Source of the DNA: Streptomyces sp. NBC_00285
Lineage (GTDB): Bacteria; Actinomycetota; Actinomycetes; Streptomycetales; Streptomycetaceae
NCBI RefSeq assembly: GCF_036174265.1
Contig: NZ_CP108055.1
Location: forward strand, 186,001 to 250,000
Length of the DNA stretch: 64,000 nt
Reading direction: 5' to 3'
A program made the position numbers and the translations under genes. The first letter of the stretch is position 1, and every line of letters starts with the position of its first letter. The notes below the pieces were generated by a model. That model saw nothing but the letters and a program-made list of their open reading frames with translations, did no database searches and had not been told where the DNA came from. This document shows, one piece after another, positions 32,918 through 43,729 of this stretch.

Positions 32918-34432
32918 ATGGCATGGCTCGACTGGGCCGCCGTAGGCGGTTACTTCCTGGTGATGCTCGCCATCGGCCTGTGGTCGCACCGTCGCGTCAG
33001 CGACGTCACCGACTACTTCACCGGCGGCGGGAAGATGCCCTGGTGGCTGTCCGGCATCTCGCACCATATGTCCGGCTACAGCGCCGCCGTGTTCGTCGCC
33101 TACGCGGCCGTCGCCTACGACTACGGCATCACCGTGTACGTGTGGGCGTTCCTGCCGCTCGCCCTCGGTACCGGCGTCGGCGCCTGGCTCTTCGCGCCCC
33201 GGTGGAACAGGCTCCGGCGCCGCTTCAAGGTGGCTTCCCCGCTGGAGTACCTCGCCCGCCGCTACAACGTCCCCACGCAACAGGCGCTGGCGTGGAGCGG
33301 CACCCTGCTGAAGGTCTTCGACGTGGCCGCCAAGTGGGCGTCGGTGGCCGTGCTCCTGCACGTCTTCACCGGCATGTCGATGGCCGTCGGCATCCTGCTG
33401 ACCGGCATCGTCACCCTCCTGTACTGCACGGTCGGCGGCCTGTGGGCGGATGCCCTCACCGACTTCGGCCAGTTCGTGATCCAGGGCGTGGCCGCGCTGG
33501 CGATGATCTGGGTTGTCCTCGACCGGCTCGGCGGCGTCTCCGGCCTCGGCACCCTGTGGCACCGGCTGCCGCCCGGGCACACCGATCCGCTCGTCGGCCC
33601 GTACACAGCCGGCTTCCTCACCGCCTATGTCGTGGTGAAGCTCTTCGAATACAACGGCGGCATGTGGAACCTGGCGCAGCGCTACATGGCCACCGACTCC
33701 CCACGGTCCGCTCGCCGTTCGGCCCTGTTGTCCGCCGCTCTCTATGTGTTCTGGCCCGCCGTCCTGCTGCTGCCTCCCGTCGCCGCACCCGTGCTCATGC
33801 CGCACATCGCCGATCCGCAGCAGACGTACGCGCTGATGGCCCAGTCCTATCTGCCGATGGGGCTCGTGGGGCTCACGCTGGCCGGGATGTTCTCCCACAC
33901 GATGGCCATGGCCTCCTCCGACGCGAACGCGATCTCGGCGGTCGTCACCCGCGACATCCTTCCCGCCGTCTTCCCCGGCTTCCGCGACGCGGGCACCGCA
34001 CGGGGCCTGTTGGCCGCGCGGGTGTGCACGGTCGTCTTCATCACGGTCTCCATGGTGGTGGCCATCGAGGCCGACCACTTCGGCGGAGTCCTCGGGATCA
34101 TCGTCGGCATGGTCGCGGCGGTCATGGGGCCGATCTCCATACCGATGCTGCTGGGTCTGCTGCCGGCCTTCCGCCGCTGCGGACCCCGGGCGGCCCTCAC
34201 CTCGTGGGCACTGGGCCTGGGGGGCTACTTCCTCGTCAAGTACGGCGTGGACAACGCCTCCCCCACGATGGTGATCGTCACCCCGCTGGTCACCTCGCTC
34301 GTGGTGTACACGGGTCTCGGCCTGCTGCTGCCGGAGCCGAGCGACGAGGCCGACGCCGTCGTCACCGCGGTCTCCGGCCCGCGCCCCGGTGCGGACTCCG
34401 AGGCGTTGGTCCCCGCGGTCGAGCGGACCTGA
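32918..34432 (+). CDS. sodium:solute symporter (SSS family), probable sugar transporter
   Basis: A 504-aa integral membrane protein with about 13 hydrophobic helices. Family signatures: GGYFLVMLAIGLWSHRR and the TDYFTGGGKMPWWLSGISH loop after helix 1, VASPLEYLARRYN, and GMFSHTMAMASSDANAISAV around residue 325. SSS proteins import sugars, amino acids or vitamins with sodium. The best clue to substrate is its operon with GH115 and an SGNH esterase, suggesting uptake of a sugar acid or sugar released outside the cell. GAGAGGG precedes the ATG. The 97-bp gap to GH115 has no terminator. Confidence 0.88.
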   Translation: MAWLDWAAVGGYFLVMLAIGLWSHRRVSDVTDYFTGGGKMPWWLSGISHHMSGYSAAVFVAYAAVAYDYGITVYVWAFLPLALGTGVGAWLFAPRWNRLRRRFKVASPLEYLARRYNVPTQQALAWSGTLLKVFDVAAKWASVAVLLHVFTGMSMAVGILLTGIVTLLYCTVGGLWADALTDFGQFVIQGVAALAMIWVVLDRLGGVSGLGTLWHRLPPGHTDPLVGPYTAGFLTAYVVVKLFEYNGGMWNLAQRYMATDSPRSARRSALLSAALYVFWPAVLLLPPVAAPVLMPHIADPQQTYALMAQSYLPMGLVGLTLAGMFSHTMAMASSDANAISAVVTRDILPAVFPGFRDAGTARGLLAARVCTVVFITVSMVVAIEADHFGGVLGIIVGMVAAVMGPISIPMLLGLLPAFRRCGPRAALTSWALGLGGYFLVKYGVDNASPTMVIVTPLVTSLVVYTGLGLLLPEPSDEADAVVTAVSGPRPGADSEALVPAVERT

Positions 34433-34529
34433 CACCGAGCACTCCACCCCGCCCCCTGCCCTTCCCGCGGCCGTGCCCGGTCGGGACCCGGTGATGCCGC
34501 GAAACGCGCAGCAACCACAAGGAGTTCTC

Positions 34530-37500
34530 ATGCATGACGACGTCAGACCACCGGTGAGCCGACGGTCCGTACTGGGCTGGGCAGCGGGTGCCGCCGCGCT
34601 CGCCACCCCCCTCGGTTCCGCGCTGGGACTGTCCGGTGAGGCATTCGCTGCCGACCGGTCGGTGCGTCCCACCGACCCCGCGTCATACATCTCCTTCGTC
34701 CCCGCCCCGGGTGCCTTCCCGCTGGTGCGCTTCGGTCGTGCGGTGCCGCTGGTGGTCAGCGACGACGACTGGCCGGGAGTCGTCCGGGTGGTCGGCGACC
34801 TGCAAGCCGACATCGAGCGGGTGACCGGCGTGCGGCCGGCCGTCGTCCACGACGCGGCCCCGCGCGCACGGGAGATCGCGATCATCGGGACCATCGGCCG
34901 CAGCCCGCTCATCGACGCACTCGTCGCCGCCGGGAAACTCGACGTGAGCGCCGTCGAGGGCAAGTGGGAGACGGCGCTGCAGACCGTGGTGGAGCGGCCG
35001 GTACCGGGCGTCGAGCGCGCCTTCGTGATCGCCGGCAGCGACCAGCGCGGGACCGTCTTCGGGGCCTACGACGTCTCGCGCGGCATCGGGGTCTCCCCCT
35101 GGTACTACTGGGACGACGTCGTACCCGTCCACCGAGACGCTCTGTACGTCCTGCCCGGTTTGCACACCCAGGGCACCCCTGCGGTCAAGTACCGCGGCTT
35201 CTTCATCAACGACGAGAACCCCGCCCTGGGCACCTGGGCTCCGGCGGTGTTCGGGCCGGGCAAGGCTCCCGGCTATGCGGGGGGCTTCAACTCCGGCTTC
35301 TACGCCAAGATCTTCGAACTGCTGCTGCGGCTGAAGGCCAACTACCTGTGGCCCGCGGTGTGGGGCCGGGCCTTCGCCGAGGACGACCCGCACAACCATG
35401 CCACCGCCAAGGCGTACGGCATCGTGATGGGCACCTCCCATGAAGCACCGATGATGCGCGGCATCGAAGAATGGAACCGCCACGCGGTGGCCGCCGTCCG
35501 TGACAGCCAGGGGAACATCGTCACCGCGGGGCACGATCCCTACGGCGGTACCGGCGAATGGTCCTTCCGCTACAACGCCGAGGCCATCAAGGCGTACTGG
35601 CGCGAGGGCATCCAGCGCATGGTCGACCAGGACTTCGAGGGCGTGGTGACCCTCGGCATGCGCGGCAACGGCGACACCGCGCTGAGCGACGGCAACGGCA
35701 TCGAGCTGATGAGGCAGATCATCGCCGCCCAGCGGCAGATCCTCGCCGACGTCACCGGCAAGGATGTCACGACCATCCCGCAGGTCTGGACGATGTACAA
35801 AGAGGTCCAGCACTACTGGGACAGCGGGCTGCGCGCCCCCGACGACGTCACGATCGTCTTCACCGACGACAACTGGGGCAACGTCCGCAAGCTCCCGGAC
35901 ACCGTGGCAGATCCGCGTAACGGCGGCTACGGCCTCTACTACCACTTCGACTACGTCGGCGGCAGCCGCAGTTACAAGTGGATCGACACCAACACGATCC
36001 CCAACATCTGGGACCAGCTCCACCAGACCCACGCCTACGGCAGCCACGGACTGTGGGTCGCCAACTCCGGCGACGTCAAGGGCAACGAGCGGCCCACGCA
36101 GTTCTTCCTCGACTACGCCTGGGCCCCCGACCGATGGAGCCTGGACGAGCTGCCCGAGTGGGACCTCCAGTACGCCCGGCAGAACTTCGACGGCCGTCTC
36201 GCCCACGACATCGCCGAAGTGCTTCGCGGTTACGCGCAGTTGCAGGCACGCCGCAAGCCGGAACTGCTCAACCGCCGCCAGAGCCTCGATCCGACGAAGG
36301 ACCCCGCAAGCGCGTCGGCGATCATCACGAACGACACGGCCACCCCCTTCAGCCAGACCGACTACCGCGAGCTAGATCGCGTCACGCAGGAGTGGCAGAA
36401 CCTGGCCCGCAAGGCTGACAGGATCTCGTCCAGGCTGCCCGCGAAGGACAGGGACGCGTGGTACGAGTTGGCCGGCTACGAGGTGGCGGCCACCGCCAAC
36501 CTGTATCTGCTGCGGCAGGCGGAGTTCACCAACATCCTCTACGCGGCCCAGGGAAGGGCCGCCACCAACGAACGGGCCGAAACCGCCGAGGCCCGGCTGG
36601 CCGACGACGTCGCGCTCGCCGACCGCTTCAACCAGCAGACCGCCGGCGGCAAGTGGAAGGGCTTCCAGACCCAGACCCACATCGGCTACGGCGACAAGGC
36701 CCGCTACGGCAACAACGCCACCTGGGCCGACCCGCCGCAGCCCGACCAGATCTACCCCGCCGTCCAGCGGATCACCGTCCCCGCCTCGGCCGCGATGGCC
36801 GTGGCGATCGACGGCTCCCCCGCATGGTGGCCGCACGAGCAGGCAGAGGCGGTCCTGCCGGCCTTCAGCCCCTACCAGGCGCAGCCGGCCCAGTACATCG
36901 ACATCTTCAACCGCGGGGCCACGTCCTTCCAATACGGCATCAGCACGGGCGTCCCGTGGCTGAACGTGGACCGCCCCCACGGCACCGTCGCCAAGGAACA
37001 ACGCGTCACGCTCGGGGTCGACTGGCAACGCGCTCCCAAGGGCCGCAGCAGCGTCCCGGTCACCGTCACCGGCTCGGAGGGAACGACGGTCACCGTGCAG
37101 GCCATTGTCGACAACCCGTCCATCCCCCGCTCCCGGCTGACGGGGTTCATCGAGGCCAACGGCTACGTCGCCGTCGAGGCGGCGCACCACTCCCGAAACG
37201 TCCCCGCACAGGGCGTCCGCTGGCAGCGCGTTCCCGGCATCGGCCGTACAGGCGACGGCATGGAACCGTTCCCCGTCACCACAGGCGCCCGAACTCCCGG
37301 CTCGGGCCCGCGCCTTGAGTACGAGACCAGCCTGTTCACCACGGGGACAGTCACCGTCTGGGCCCATCTCGCGCCACGCAACGCGACGTTGCCCACGGCC
37401 GGACTGCGCTACGCCGTCTCCTTCGACGATCAGGCACCGCAGACGGTGAACGTCATCGCCGCCACCGGTTCCGACGACGGCACCATGAACAACCAGTGGG

Positions 37501-37682
37501 GCCGCAACACCGCGGACAACGTCAACCGCACCAGTACCGCCCACCGCATCGACACCGCAGGACGGCACGTACTGAAGTTCTGGATGGTCGATCCCACCGT
37601 CGTACTCAACAAGCTCGTCATCGACACCGGCGGCCTGAAGTACAGCTACCTCGGTCCGCCGGAAAGCACCCGGCTGAGCTGA
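34530..37682 (+). CDS. GH115 family alpha-glucuronidase, Tat-exported
   Basis: A 1050-aa protein starting behind AAGGAG. Twin-arginine signal RRSVLGWAAGAAALATP at about residues 11-27. The mature part matches GH115 glucuronoxylan alpha-1,2-glucuronidases: YRGFFINDENPALGTWAP, LLLRLKANYLWPAVWG, GIVMGTSHEAPMMRG, VTLGMRGNGDTALSDG, IVFTDDNWGNVRKLP, HFDYVGGSRSYKWIDTN, FFLDYAWAPDRWSL. The family removes (4-O-methyl-)glucuronic acid side groups from xylan. The C-terminal ~300 residues are beta-rich and probably bind substrate. Second gene of the symporter operon. Confidence 0.92.
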   Translation: MHDDVRPPVSRRSVLGWAAGAAALATPLGSALGLSGEAFAADRSVRPTDPASYISFVPAPGAFPLVRFGRAVPLVVSDDDWPGVVRVVGDLQADIERVTGVRPAVVHDAAPRAREIAIIGTIGRSPLIDALVAAGKLDVSAVEGKWETALQTVVERPVPGVERAFVIAGSDQRGTVFGAYDVSRGIGVSPWYYWDDVVPVHRDALYVLPGLHTQGTPAVKYRGFFINDENPALGTWAPAVFGPGKAPGYAGGFNSGFYAKIFELLLRLKANYLWPAVWGRAFAEDDPHNHATAKAYGIVMGTSHEAPMMRGIEEWNRHAVAAVRDSQGNIVTAGHDPYGGTGEWSFRYNAEAIKAYWREGIQRMVDQDFEGVVTLGMRGNGDTALSDGNGIELMRQIIAAQRQILADVTGKDVTTIPQVWTMYKEVQHYWDSGLRAPDDVTIVFTDDNWGNVRKLPDTVADPRNGGYGLYYHFDYVGGSRSYKWIDTNTIPNIWDQLHQTHAYGSHGLWVANSGDVKGNERPTQFFLDYAWAPDRWSLDELPEWDLQYARQNFDGRLAHDIAEVLRGYAQLQARRKPELLNRRQSLDPTKDPASASAIITNDTATPFSQTDYRELDRVTQEWQNLARKADRISSRLPAKDRDAWYELAGYEVAATANLYLLRQAEFTNILYAAQGRAATNERAETAEARLADDVALADRFNQQTAGGKWKGFQTQTHIGYGDKARYGNNATWADPPQPDQIYPAVQRITVPASAAMAVAIDGSPAWWPHEQAEAVLPAFSPYQAQPAQYIDIFNRGATSFQYGISTGVPWLNVDRPHGTVAKEQRVTLGVDWQRAPKGRSSVPVTVTGSEGTTVTVQAIVDNPSIPRSRLTGFIEANGYVAVEAAHHSRNVPAQGVRWQRVPGIGRTGDGMEPFPVTTGARTPGSGPRLEYETSLFTTGTVTVWAHLAPRNATLPTAGLRYAVSFDDQAPQTVNVIAATGSDDGTMNNQWGRNTADNVNRTSTAHRIDTAGRHVLKFWMVDPTVVLNKLVIDTGGLKYSYLGPPESTRLS

Positions 37683-37789
37683 CCGGCCTCTCAGGAACCG
37701 GGGCGGGACGGCCGACCACGCCCAGACCGCGAGGCCCCCAAGCACAGCCCCCTCAAGCACATGCCCTCACAGACGGAGGTATGTCGTCC

Positions 37790-39142
37790 ATGAAGCGAAC
37801 ACCAGCGCTGGTGAGCCTGATCGTCGCCCTTGCCGTCACGGCCGCCGGACTCCTCATCCCCTCGGCGGCGGGTGCGACGCGCGGCGGCACGTCCCACTCG
37901 TCCGGCTACGCCACCCCGACGACGAAGGGCGCGCACTGGGTGAACACCTGGGCGGCCATGCCCCAGTTGACCGAGTCGTCGAACATGCCGCCCGCACCGT
38001 TCACCCAGAGCAACCGCGTGTTCGAGAACGCCACCCTGCGCCAGACCGTGCATGTCACGGTCGGCGGCCGGTACACACGGATACGCCTCTCCAACGCGTT
38101 CGGCGGCACGAACCTGCCCGTCACATCGGCGTCCGTGGCGCTCCCGGCGGACGGCAAGGCGGGCGTCAGCGCCATCGTGCCCGCCAGCGCACGGCCGGTG
38201 ACGTTCGACGGGCAGCCGGGCATCGACATCCCCAAGGCCGCACAGGCGGTCAGCGACCCGCTGGACCTGGAGGTGAAACCCGGCACCAACCTGACCGTGA
38301 CGCTCTACCTCGCCACCGGCCAGGCGTCCACCTCCATCACCTCGCACCCCGGCTCCCGCACGACCTCGTACATGCTGGCCGGTAACCATCTCGACGACGC
38401 CGATCTGACCGGTGCCACGGCGGTCGACCACTGGTACTTCCTCAGCGGCATCGAGGCGTGGTCCAAGAGCGGTACCGCCGCGGCCGTGATGCTGGGTGAC
38501 TCCCTCACCGACGGCCGCGGCTCCACCACCAACATGAACAACCGCTGGCCCGACCAGCTCCTGGCACGGCTTCAGTCCCGCCCCGCCACCTCCGGCATCG
38601 CGATCCTCAACCAGGCGGCCGGCGGCAACTGCGTGCTGCGCGACTGCCTGGGCCCGAGCGCCCTGTCCCGCGTGGACCGCGACGTCCTGGCCCAGAGCGG
38701 CGTCAGCTGGCTCTTCGTCTTCTCGGGCGTCAACGACATCGGCGGCGCCGGAACCACGGACTCCGCAACGAAGAAGGTCACAGCCGACCTCGTCACCGGC
38801 TACCAGCAGATCATCACCCGCGCCCATGCTCAGGGCATCCGCGTCTACGGAGCCACCCTCACGCCCTTCGGCGGCAACGGCTACGACGACGCGACCGCTG
38901 CCCACGAGGCCGCCCGCCAGGCGGTGAACGACTGGATCCGCACCAGCGGCCGGTTCGACGCCGTCGTCGACTTCGACCGAGCGGTCCGCGACCCTCAGAA
39001 CCCCCGCCTGCTCTCCCCCGCCTACGACGTCGGTGACCATCTCCATCTCAACCCCACCGGCTACCAGGCGCTCGCCGACGCCGTCCCGGCCGGCCTGCTC
39101 AAGCACACCCCGATCGCGTCCGCGTTCCCCACGACGAACTGA
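37790..39142 (+). CDS. secreted SGNH/GDSL hydrolase (probable carbohydrate esterase)
   Basis: A 450-aa protein. ATG 37790 is nine bases after GGAGG; ATG 37781 is too close to it. Signal peptide 1-29 ends SAAGA. A beta-sandwich N-domain (about 50-225) precedes the SGNH domain: block I VMLGDSLTDGRG (Ser238), a Gly-Asn block in QAAGGNCVL, block III FSGVNDIGG, and block V DVGDHLHLNPTGY with the Asp/His pair. Same architecture core as the enzyme at 50788, without lectin repeats. Likely deacetylates plant polysaccharides; last gene of the GH115 operon (107-bp gap). Confidence 0.88.
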   Translation: MKRTPALVSLIVALAVTAAGLLIPSAAGATRGGTSHSSGYATPTTKGAHWVNTWAAMPQLTESSNMPPAPFTQSNRVFENATLRQTVHVTVGGRYTRIRLSNAFGGTNLPVTSASVALPADGKAGVSAIVPASARPVTFDGQPGIDIPKAAQAVSDPLDLEVKPGTNLTVTLYLATGQASTSITSHPGSRTTSYMLAGNHLDDADLTGATAVDHWYFLSGIEAWSKSGTAAAVMLGDSLTDGRGSTTNMNNRWPDQLLARLQSRPATSGIAILNQAAGGNCVLRDCLGPSALSRVDRDVLAQSGVSWLFVFSGVNDIGGAGTTDSATKKVTADLVTGYQQIITRAHAQGIRVYGATLTPFGGNGYDDATAAHEAARQAVNDWIRTSGRFDAVVDFDRAVRDPQNPRLLSPAYDVGDHLHLNPTGYQALADAVPAGLLKHTPIASAFPTTN

Positions 39143-39480
39143 CCGGCACGCAAAGGGCATGTGATGGGGGGGCTCTCCGCGTGCCCGAAGCAGGTGTCCC
39201 GCCGGGCGGGTGCCGTCTCGTCTTCTCCGTTGTGCACGTGGTGCAGTTACCGACCGAGCGAGGCGGATCGTGGCTTCGGCGGCGGGCAGCGTCCGGCAGT
39301 CGCGGAGCCGGCAGCGGTGTCAACGACGAAGCATGATCCATACCGATGGGCGCGTTGCGCGGCGAGGTGCTCGCCAAGGGCGAGTCGCTTCCCGCGCGGC
39401 CTCCCGCCGAACCGGACATGGCGGCTTCCCCGGCATCCGGCGCGCCGGTGAGCGCTCAGTGACGATTACGTCCCCGCCTG

Positions 39481-39509
39481 TTGACGCCTCAGGACTAACA
39501 TCCTATCTT
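39481..39509 (+). promoter_or_regulatory. promoter candidate for the first fucosidase
   Basis: TTGACG and TATCTT are separated by exactly 17 bases in an AT-richer stretch 165 bp upstream of the fucosidase start. This is a good match to vegetative sigma-70-type promoters. The rest of 39143-39673 holds no gene. Confidence 0.5.
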
Positions 39510-39673
39510 TCGTCGAGCCACCCCAGATTGGTCAAGCCGTACACTTTAAAAACAGGGCAATCGAGCCGTACCAGAAGCTTTGGGTCACGCAGCCCTCCGA
39601 TCAATTGGGAATGTCATGACCTGTTCAATCATTCTGCGAGTCAGCTGACAGGCACCCAGGAAGGGCAGAAGCC

Positions 39674-41967
39674 GTGGACGAGCACCACGCAAGGAACCTT
39701 CGGCGCAGGGACGTGCTGAAGGGCATGGCAACGGTCGGCACGATGGCCGCGGCGGGCGGTCTCGGGGGCTCGCTCCTGACCGCCGGGACCGCCTCGGCCG
39801 CGACGGCCGGCAACCTTCAGGCGCTGCAACAGAAGTTCGTGGACATGCGGTTCGGCATGTTCATCCACTACAACATGGGTCCTACCACGATGCCGAGTGG
39901 GTGTCGCCCGGCCAGGACCCGTTGTCCTTCAACCCGACCAAGCTCGACTGCGGACAGTGGGCCGCGGCGGCGAAGTCGGCGAAGATGACCTACGCGATCC
40001 TCACCACCAAGCACCATGACGGCTTCTGTCTGTGGCCCACGAAGCAGACGAGCTACAACGTCATGAACAGTTCGTACAAGCAGGACGTGGTGCGCAAGTA
40101 CGTCGACTCCTTCCGGGCCGCGGGTGTGGAGCCGTGGATGTACTTCTCCATCTGGGACCGCAACCAGGGCATCGCCTCCGGCTCCGTCTCCCGGGCCGAC
40201 ATCGACTTCATCAAGGCCCAGCTCACCGAACTGCTCGGCGGCACCTACGGCACCATCCCGGTCCTGGTCTTCGACGGCTGGGCCTGGCAGGCGGGGCACC
40301 GGCAGATCCCGTACGGGGAGATCCGCGAGCACATCAAGGCGATGCAGCCGAACCTCCTCATCGTCGACATCAACGGCCACAGCGAGCCCTGGGAGCAGGA
40401 CATCCTCTTCTACGAGGAACCGCTCGGTGTCAAAGCGCCGGCCAACAACACCTACGCCAGCTGCCAGGGACAGACCATCACCGGCGGCTGGTTCTGGCAT
40501 CCCTCGACGCCGACCGCGACACCGCTGTCCGTGAGCAGCATCGTCGACAGCCACCTGAAGGTGCTGGAGCCCGTCCACTGCACCTTCATCCTCAACTGCC
40601 CGCCGAACCCTGACGGGTTGCTGGACACCAACATCGTGAACCGCCTCGCCCAGGTGGGTGCGGCGTGGGCCCCGGACACCTCCCGGCCGGCGCTGCCCGC
40701 GCAGAAGGACGTCCTGCTGCACGCGGTCACCCCGGCGGCCGTCACCGCCACCAGCGGCACCGCCGCCAACGCCGTGGACGGTCTGATCGACCACCCCAAG
40801 GGCACCAAGTTCCAGTCCCTGTGGCAGACCACAGGCTCGCTGCCCCAGTCCGTCACCCTCGACCTGGGCGCCACCTTCACCAACCTCGACACCCTCGAAT
40901 ACCTGCCCAGGGAGGACAAGGACAGCGCCGGGGCGTATGTCACCACCGGCAACATCACCTCGTACGAGGTCCACACCAGCACCAACGGCAGCACCTTCAC
41001 CCGGGCCGTATCCGGCAGCTGGGCGGGCGACAAGAACGTCAAGCAGGCGCGGTTCGGCGCGGTGAGCGCCCGCTACGTGCGTCTGGTGGCCGTGAACACG
41101 GTCGGCGGCAGCATCGCCGTGGCCAGCGAGGTCAACTCCGGCGGCATCGCAACGAAGCCGACCTCCTCCCTCACCACGCCCGTCCAGACCCCGGTCCTGC
41201 CGGGCAGCGACAAATCCCTCGCCCTGACCCCGGCCCTGGCCGCCCTCGACAACGGCGGCATGAAGCTGGAGAACAGCCCCGCGAACATCGGCTACTGGGC
41301 CAGCTCCAGCGACAACGCCACCTGGCGGGTCCGCTTCGACGCTCCCGGCACCTACACGGCGACCGCCACCGTGGCCGCGACCACCGCCTCCCGGCTCGCC
41401 CTGGACGCGGGCATCGGCTCCGCCGCGATCGTGGTGCCCAGCACCGGTTCCTGGTCGACCTACACCACGGTCACCACCAAGATCACCGTCCCGGAATCCG
41501 GCTACCGCACCGTCTACCTGCGCCCGGACAAGTCCGTCACCTGGCAGTCGGTCAACGTCCGCGGGATCACTCTCACCCCGGGTGCCGACGGCGCGCTCGC
41601 CCTCACCGCCGCGACCGCCACCCTCTCCGGCAGCGCCATCAAGCTGGAGAACGACCCGCCCGACATCGGCTACTGGACCAGCACGAGCGCCACGGCCTCC
41701 TGGACCGTGACGTTCCCGGCCGCGGGCACGTATACCGTACGAGCGCGGGTCTCGGCCGCCTACGGCGCCACCGCCTTCACCCTCGACACCGGCGTGGGCA
41801 GCACCACGGTGGAGGTGGCGCGAACCTCCAACTGGGATGACTACATCACGGTCCAGGGCACGGTCACGGTGTCCGCCGCGGGCAGCCGGACAGTAGTGAT
41901 CAAGCCCGCGAACGCGTCGACCTGGCAGGCCATGAATCTGCAGTGGGCCGACCTCAAACTGTCGTAA
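39674..41967 (+). pseudogene. GH29 alpha-L-fucosidase with CBM-like modules, single-base frameshift
   Basis: GTG start after AGGAAGGGCAG; Tat-type signal NLRRRDVLKGMATVGTMAAA. The first frame runs to MFIHYNMG and then breaks: at 39880/39881 one base is missing, and the next frame continues at once with YHDAEWVSPGQDPLSFNPTK. Beyond it the GH29 barrel is intact (LTTKHHDGFCLWPT; nucleophile Asp in VLVFDGWAW; HCTFILNCPPNPDG). An F5/8C-type sandwich and two tandem ~125-residue CBM-like modules follow, each with KLEN-x-P-x-x-IGYW. As written it cannot make full-length enzyme; a sequencing error or programmed slip must be excluded. It would have been a secreted enzyme of about 765 residues. Confidence 0.85.
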
Positions 41968-42614
41968 TGACCCCGCGCCTTCACGAGACAAGCCGTCCGG
42001 TCGGTGATCAACAAAGGCGAGAGGGGTCCTCAGGACAGCAATGCCGGTGATCCAGCGCATCGGCACAGGCGGGCGCCATACGGAACGGCTTCCACAGCAC
42101 GAACAGAACACCGACGACCGGCTGGCTGATCGGCAGGTCGACGCCGTGGGCGCGGGCCGGATCTGCCGGCGGGTTTCCTTCCCGTCGATGGTCACGGCCA
42201 GCCCATAGGGGGTCGTGTCTCGCCGACATCGCTGCCCAGAGGGTTTTCAGGATTTCGGAGGGCCACCAGGCCTGGTGATCCTCAGCGAGAAGGGCATCCG
42301 ACGGGGGCGGAGGTCGCATCCTGCGAGGTGGTGTAAGCGATCACACGCTTCGGGCTCAGGTACCCGGCTCGCGATGCCCTCTCCGTCGGACGCGGAGCAC
42401 AAAGCGGCCCGGTGAGGTGTCGTGAGCGCTCCGGCCGGTCAAAGTCCCCGGCGTGACCTGCGAGTTCCGGTCCGCTGACCGACTACACCACCCGGCGGGA
42501 CGCGATCAAGTGGCGAACCGCGTCAGTCCAGGCGCCTGACCGGATCGGATCGCAGCGGTCGGGTATTGCCAGGGTGCCTGCTGCCAGGGTGGGAGTCGAA
42601 AGGGAGGCTTCCTA
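41968..42614. other. 647-bp gap, no supported gene
   Basis: No frame here carries a convincing domain. A minus-strand stretch near 42040-42170 reads HGVDLPISQPVVGVLF, faintly like a glycerol-3-phosphate dehydrogenase tail, but the resemblance is too short to call. The last 20 bases hold the GGGAGG ribosome site of the next gene. Confidence 0.4.
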
Positions 42615-43484
42615 ATGATCTCGGCACTCAACCACCTTGTCGATCTTGTCGAGGAGCACCTCGCCGAGGAGCTCGACGTCGGCAAGGTGGCCGCGGCGCT
42701 CGGCACCACCGAGTACCACTTGCGTCGGATGTTCTCGTCGTTGGCCGGTATGCCGCTGTCGGAGTACGTGCGCCGGCGCCGCATGACAGTTGCCGCCGCC
42801 GACGTCGTCCGTGGCAGGGGGGATCTGCTGGGTATCGCCGTCCGGCACGGATACGGCTCCAGCGAGGCGTTCGGACGCGCGTTCCGGGCGGTCCACGGTG
42901 CCGGCCCCGGTGACGTGCGCCGCAACGGAGGCCCTCTGCGCACACAACCGCAGCTCAGGTTCCGCCTGACTGTTGAAGGGAGTACCCCCATGGACACCCG
43001 CCTCGTCGACCGCCCCGCATTCCGGCTGACTGGACACGCAACCCGGGTTCCGCTCATTCACCAGGGCGTCAACCCGCACATCCAGGAGCACATCGCCGCG
43101 CTGCCGCCGGAGGAGCATCTGCGGCTCAAGGCCCTCAGCGACACCGAACCGAAGGGACTGCTGCAGGTCACCGCCGACCTCGATCCCGACAGCCGTGAGG
43201 GCAGTGAACTGACCTACCTGCACGGAGTCGCCCTCAGCCGGGACACATCGGTCCCGGACGGGCTCGACACCATCGAGGTACCACCTGGGATGTGGGCAGT
43301 CTTCCGTACCGGCGGACCGCATCCGCAGGCCCTGCAGACGACCTGGGCGGCGACCGCGACCGAGTGGTTCCCCTCCAACCCGTGGCGGCTGCGCTCGGGC
43401 CCCTCGGTCGTCGCGGTCCTCGAGCGCGCGGACGATTTCAGCACCGCGACGTGCGAGCTGTGGCTCCCCGTCGAACCAGCGTGA
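42615..43484 (+). CDS. AraC-type regulator with GyrI-like effector domain
   Basis: A 289-aa protein, ATG behind AAAGGGAGG. The N-terminal AraC HTH pair comes first (residues 1-105: VGKVAAALGTTEYHLRRMFS; IAVRHGYGSSEAFGRAFRAV), followed by a GyrI-like small-molecule-binding domain (about 125-289: RLVDRPAFRLTGHATRVPL; IEVPPGMWAVFRTGG; ELWLPV). DNA-binding first and sensor last is the Rob/SoxS-GyrI layout used to sense hydrophobic or cationic drugs. It has no obvious target next to it; the divergent or flanking sugar genes are possible. Confidence 0.9.
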   Translation: MISALNHLVDLVEEHLAEELDVGKVAAALGTTEYHLRRMFSSLAGMPLSEYVRRRRMTVAAADVVRGRGDLLGIAVRHGYGSSEAFGRAFRAVHGAGPGDVRRNGGPLRTQPQLRFRLTVEGSTPMDTRLVDRPAFRLTGHATRVPLIHQGVNPHIQEHIAALPPEEHLRLKALSDTEPKGLLQVTADLDPDSREGSELTYLHGVALSRDTSVPDGLDTIEVPPGMWAVFRTGGPHPQALQTTWAATATEWFPSNPWRLRSGPSVVAVLERADDFSTATCELWLPVEPA

Positions 43485-43647
43485 CGCACTATCGACCATC
43501 GAACGCGGTTGAGCGCTTGAGTTGACGGATGTCCTGTGTCACTGAGTCGTCCCTGAGGGGGTCACTCTGACCTGCGATGAGGAATCTTGAGTGGCGAAGT
43601 GACCATGATTCATGGGCGCCGCTGTCCGCGGATGCGGAGAGTTTCGC

Positions 43648-43729
43648 CAGTGGATCTTGCTGGAATAACGTTTGCCATCGGACTTTGACGGACGCGAGTT
43701 TGTGTCATCGGAGTTTGATCACCGCAGGT
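43648..43729 (+). repeat. left arm of a long inverted repeat
   Basis: Runs CAGTGGATCTTG ... TTTGCCATCGGACTTTGACG ... GAGTTTGTGTCATCGG. A 54-bp core (43671-43724) pairs with 44640-44713 in reverse orientation with only three mismatches. The two arms flank one secreted-protein gene, like the ends of a small transposon or MITE-like cassette. Confidence 0.8.

Noticed and set aside
32912..34963. A 683-codon minus-strand open frame rich in His, Gly and Arg
   Set aside because: Antisense to the symporter and GH115 start; no recognisable domain.
39868..42195. A 775-codon minus-strand open frame
   Set aside because: Shadow of the frameshifted fucosidase; composition is Gly/Val/Arg low complexity.
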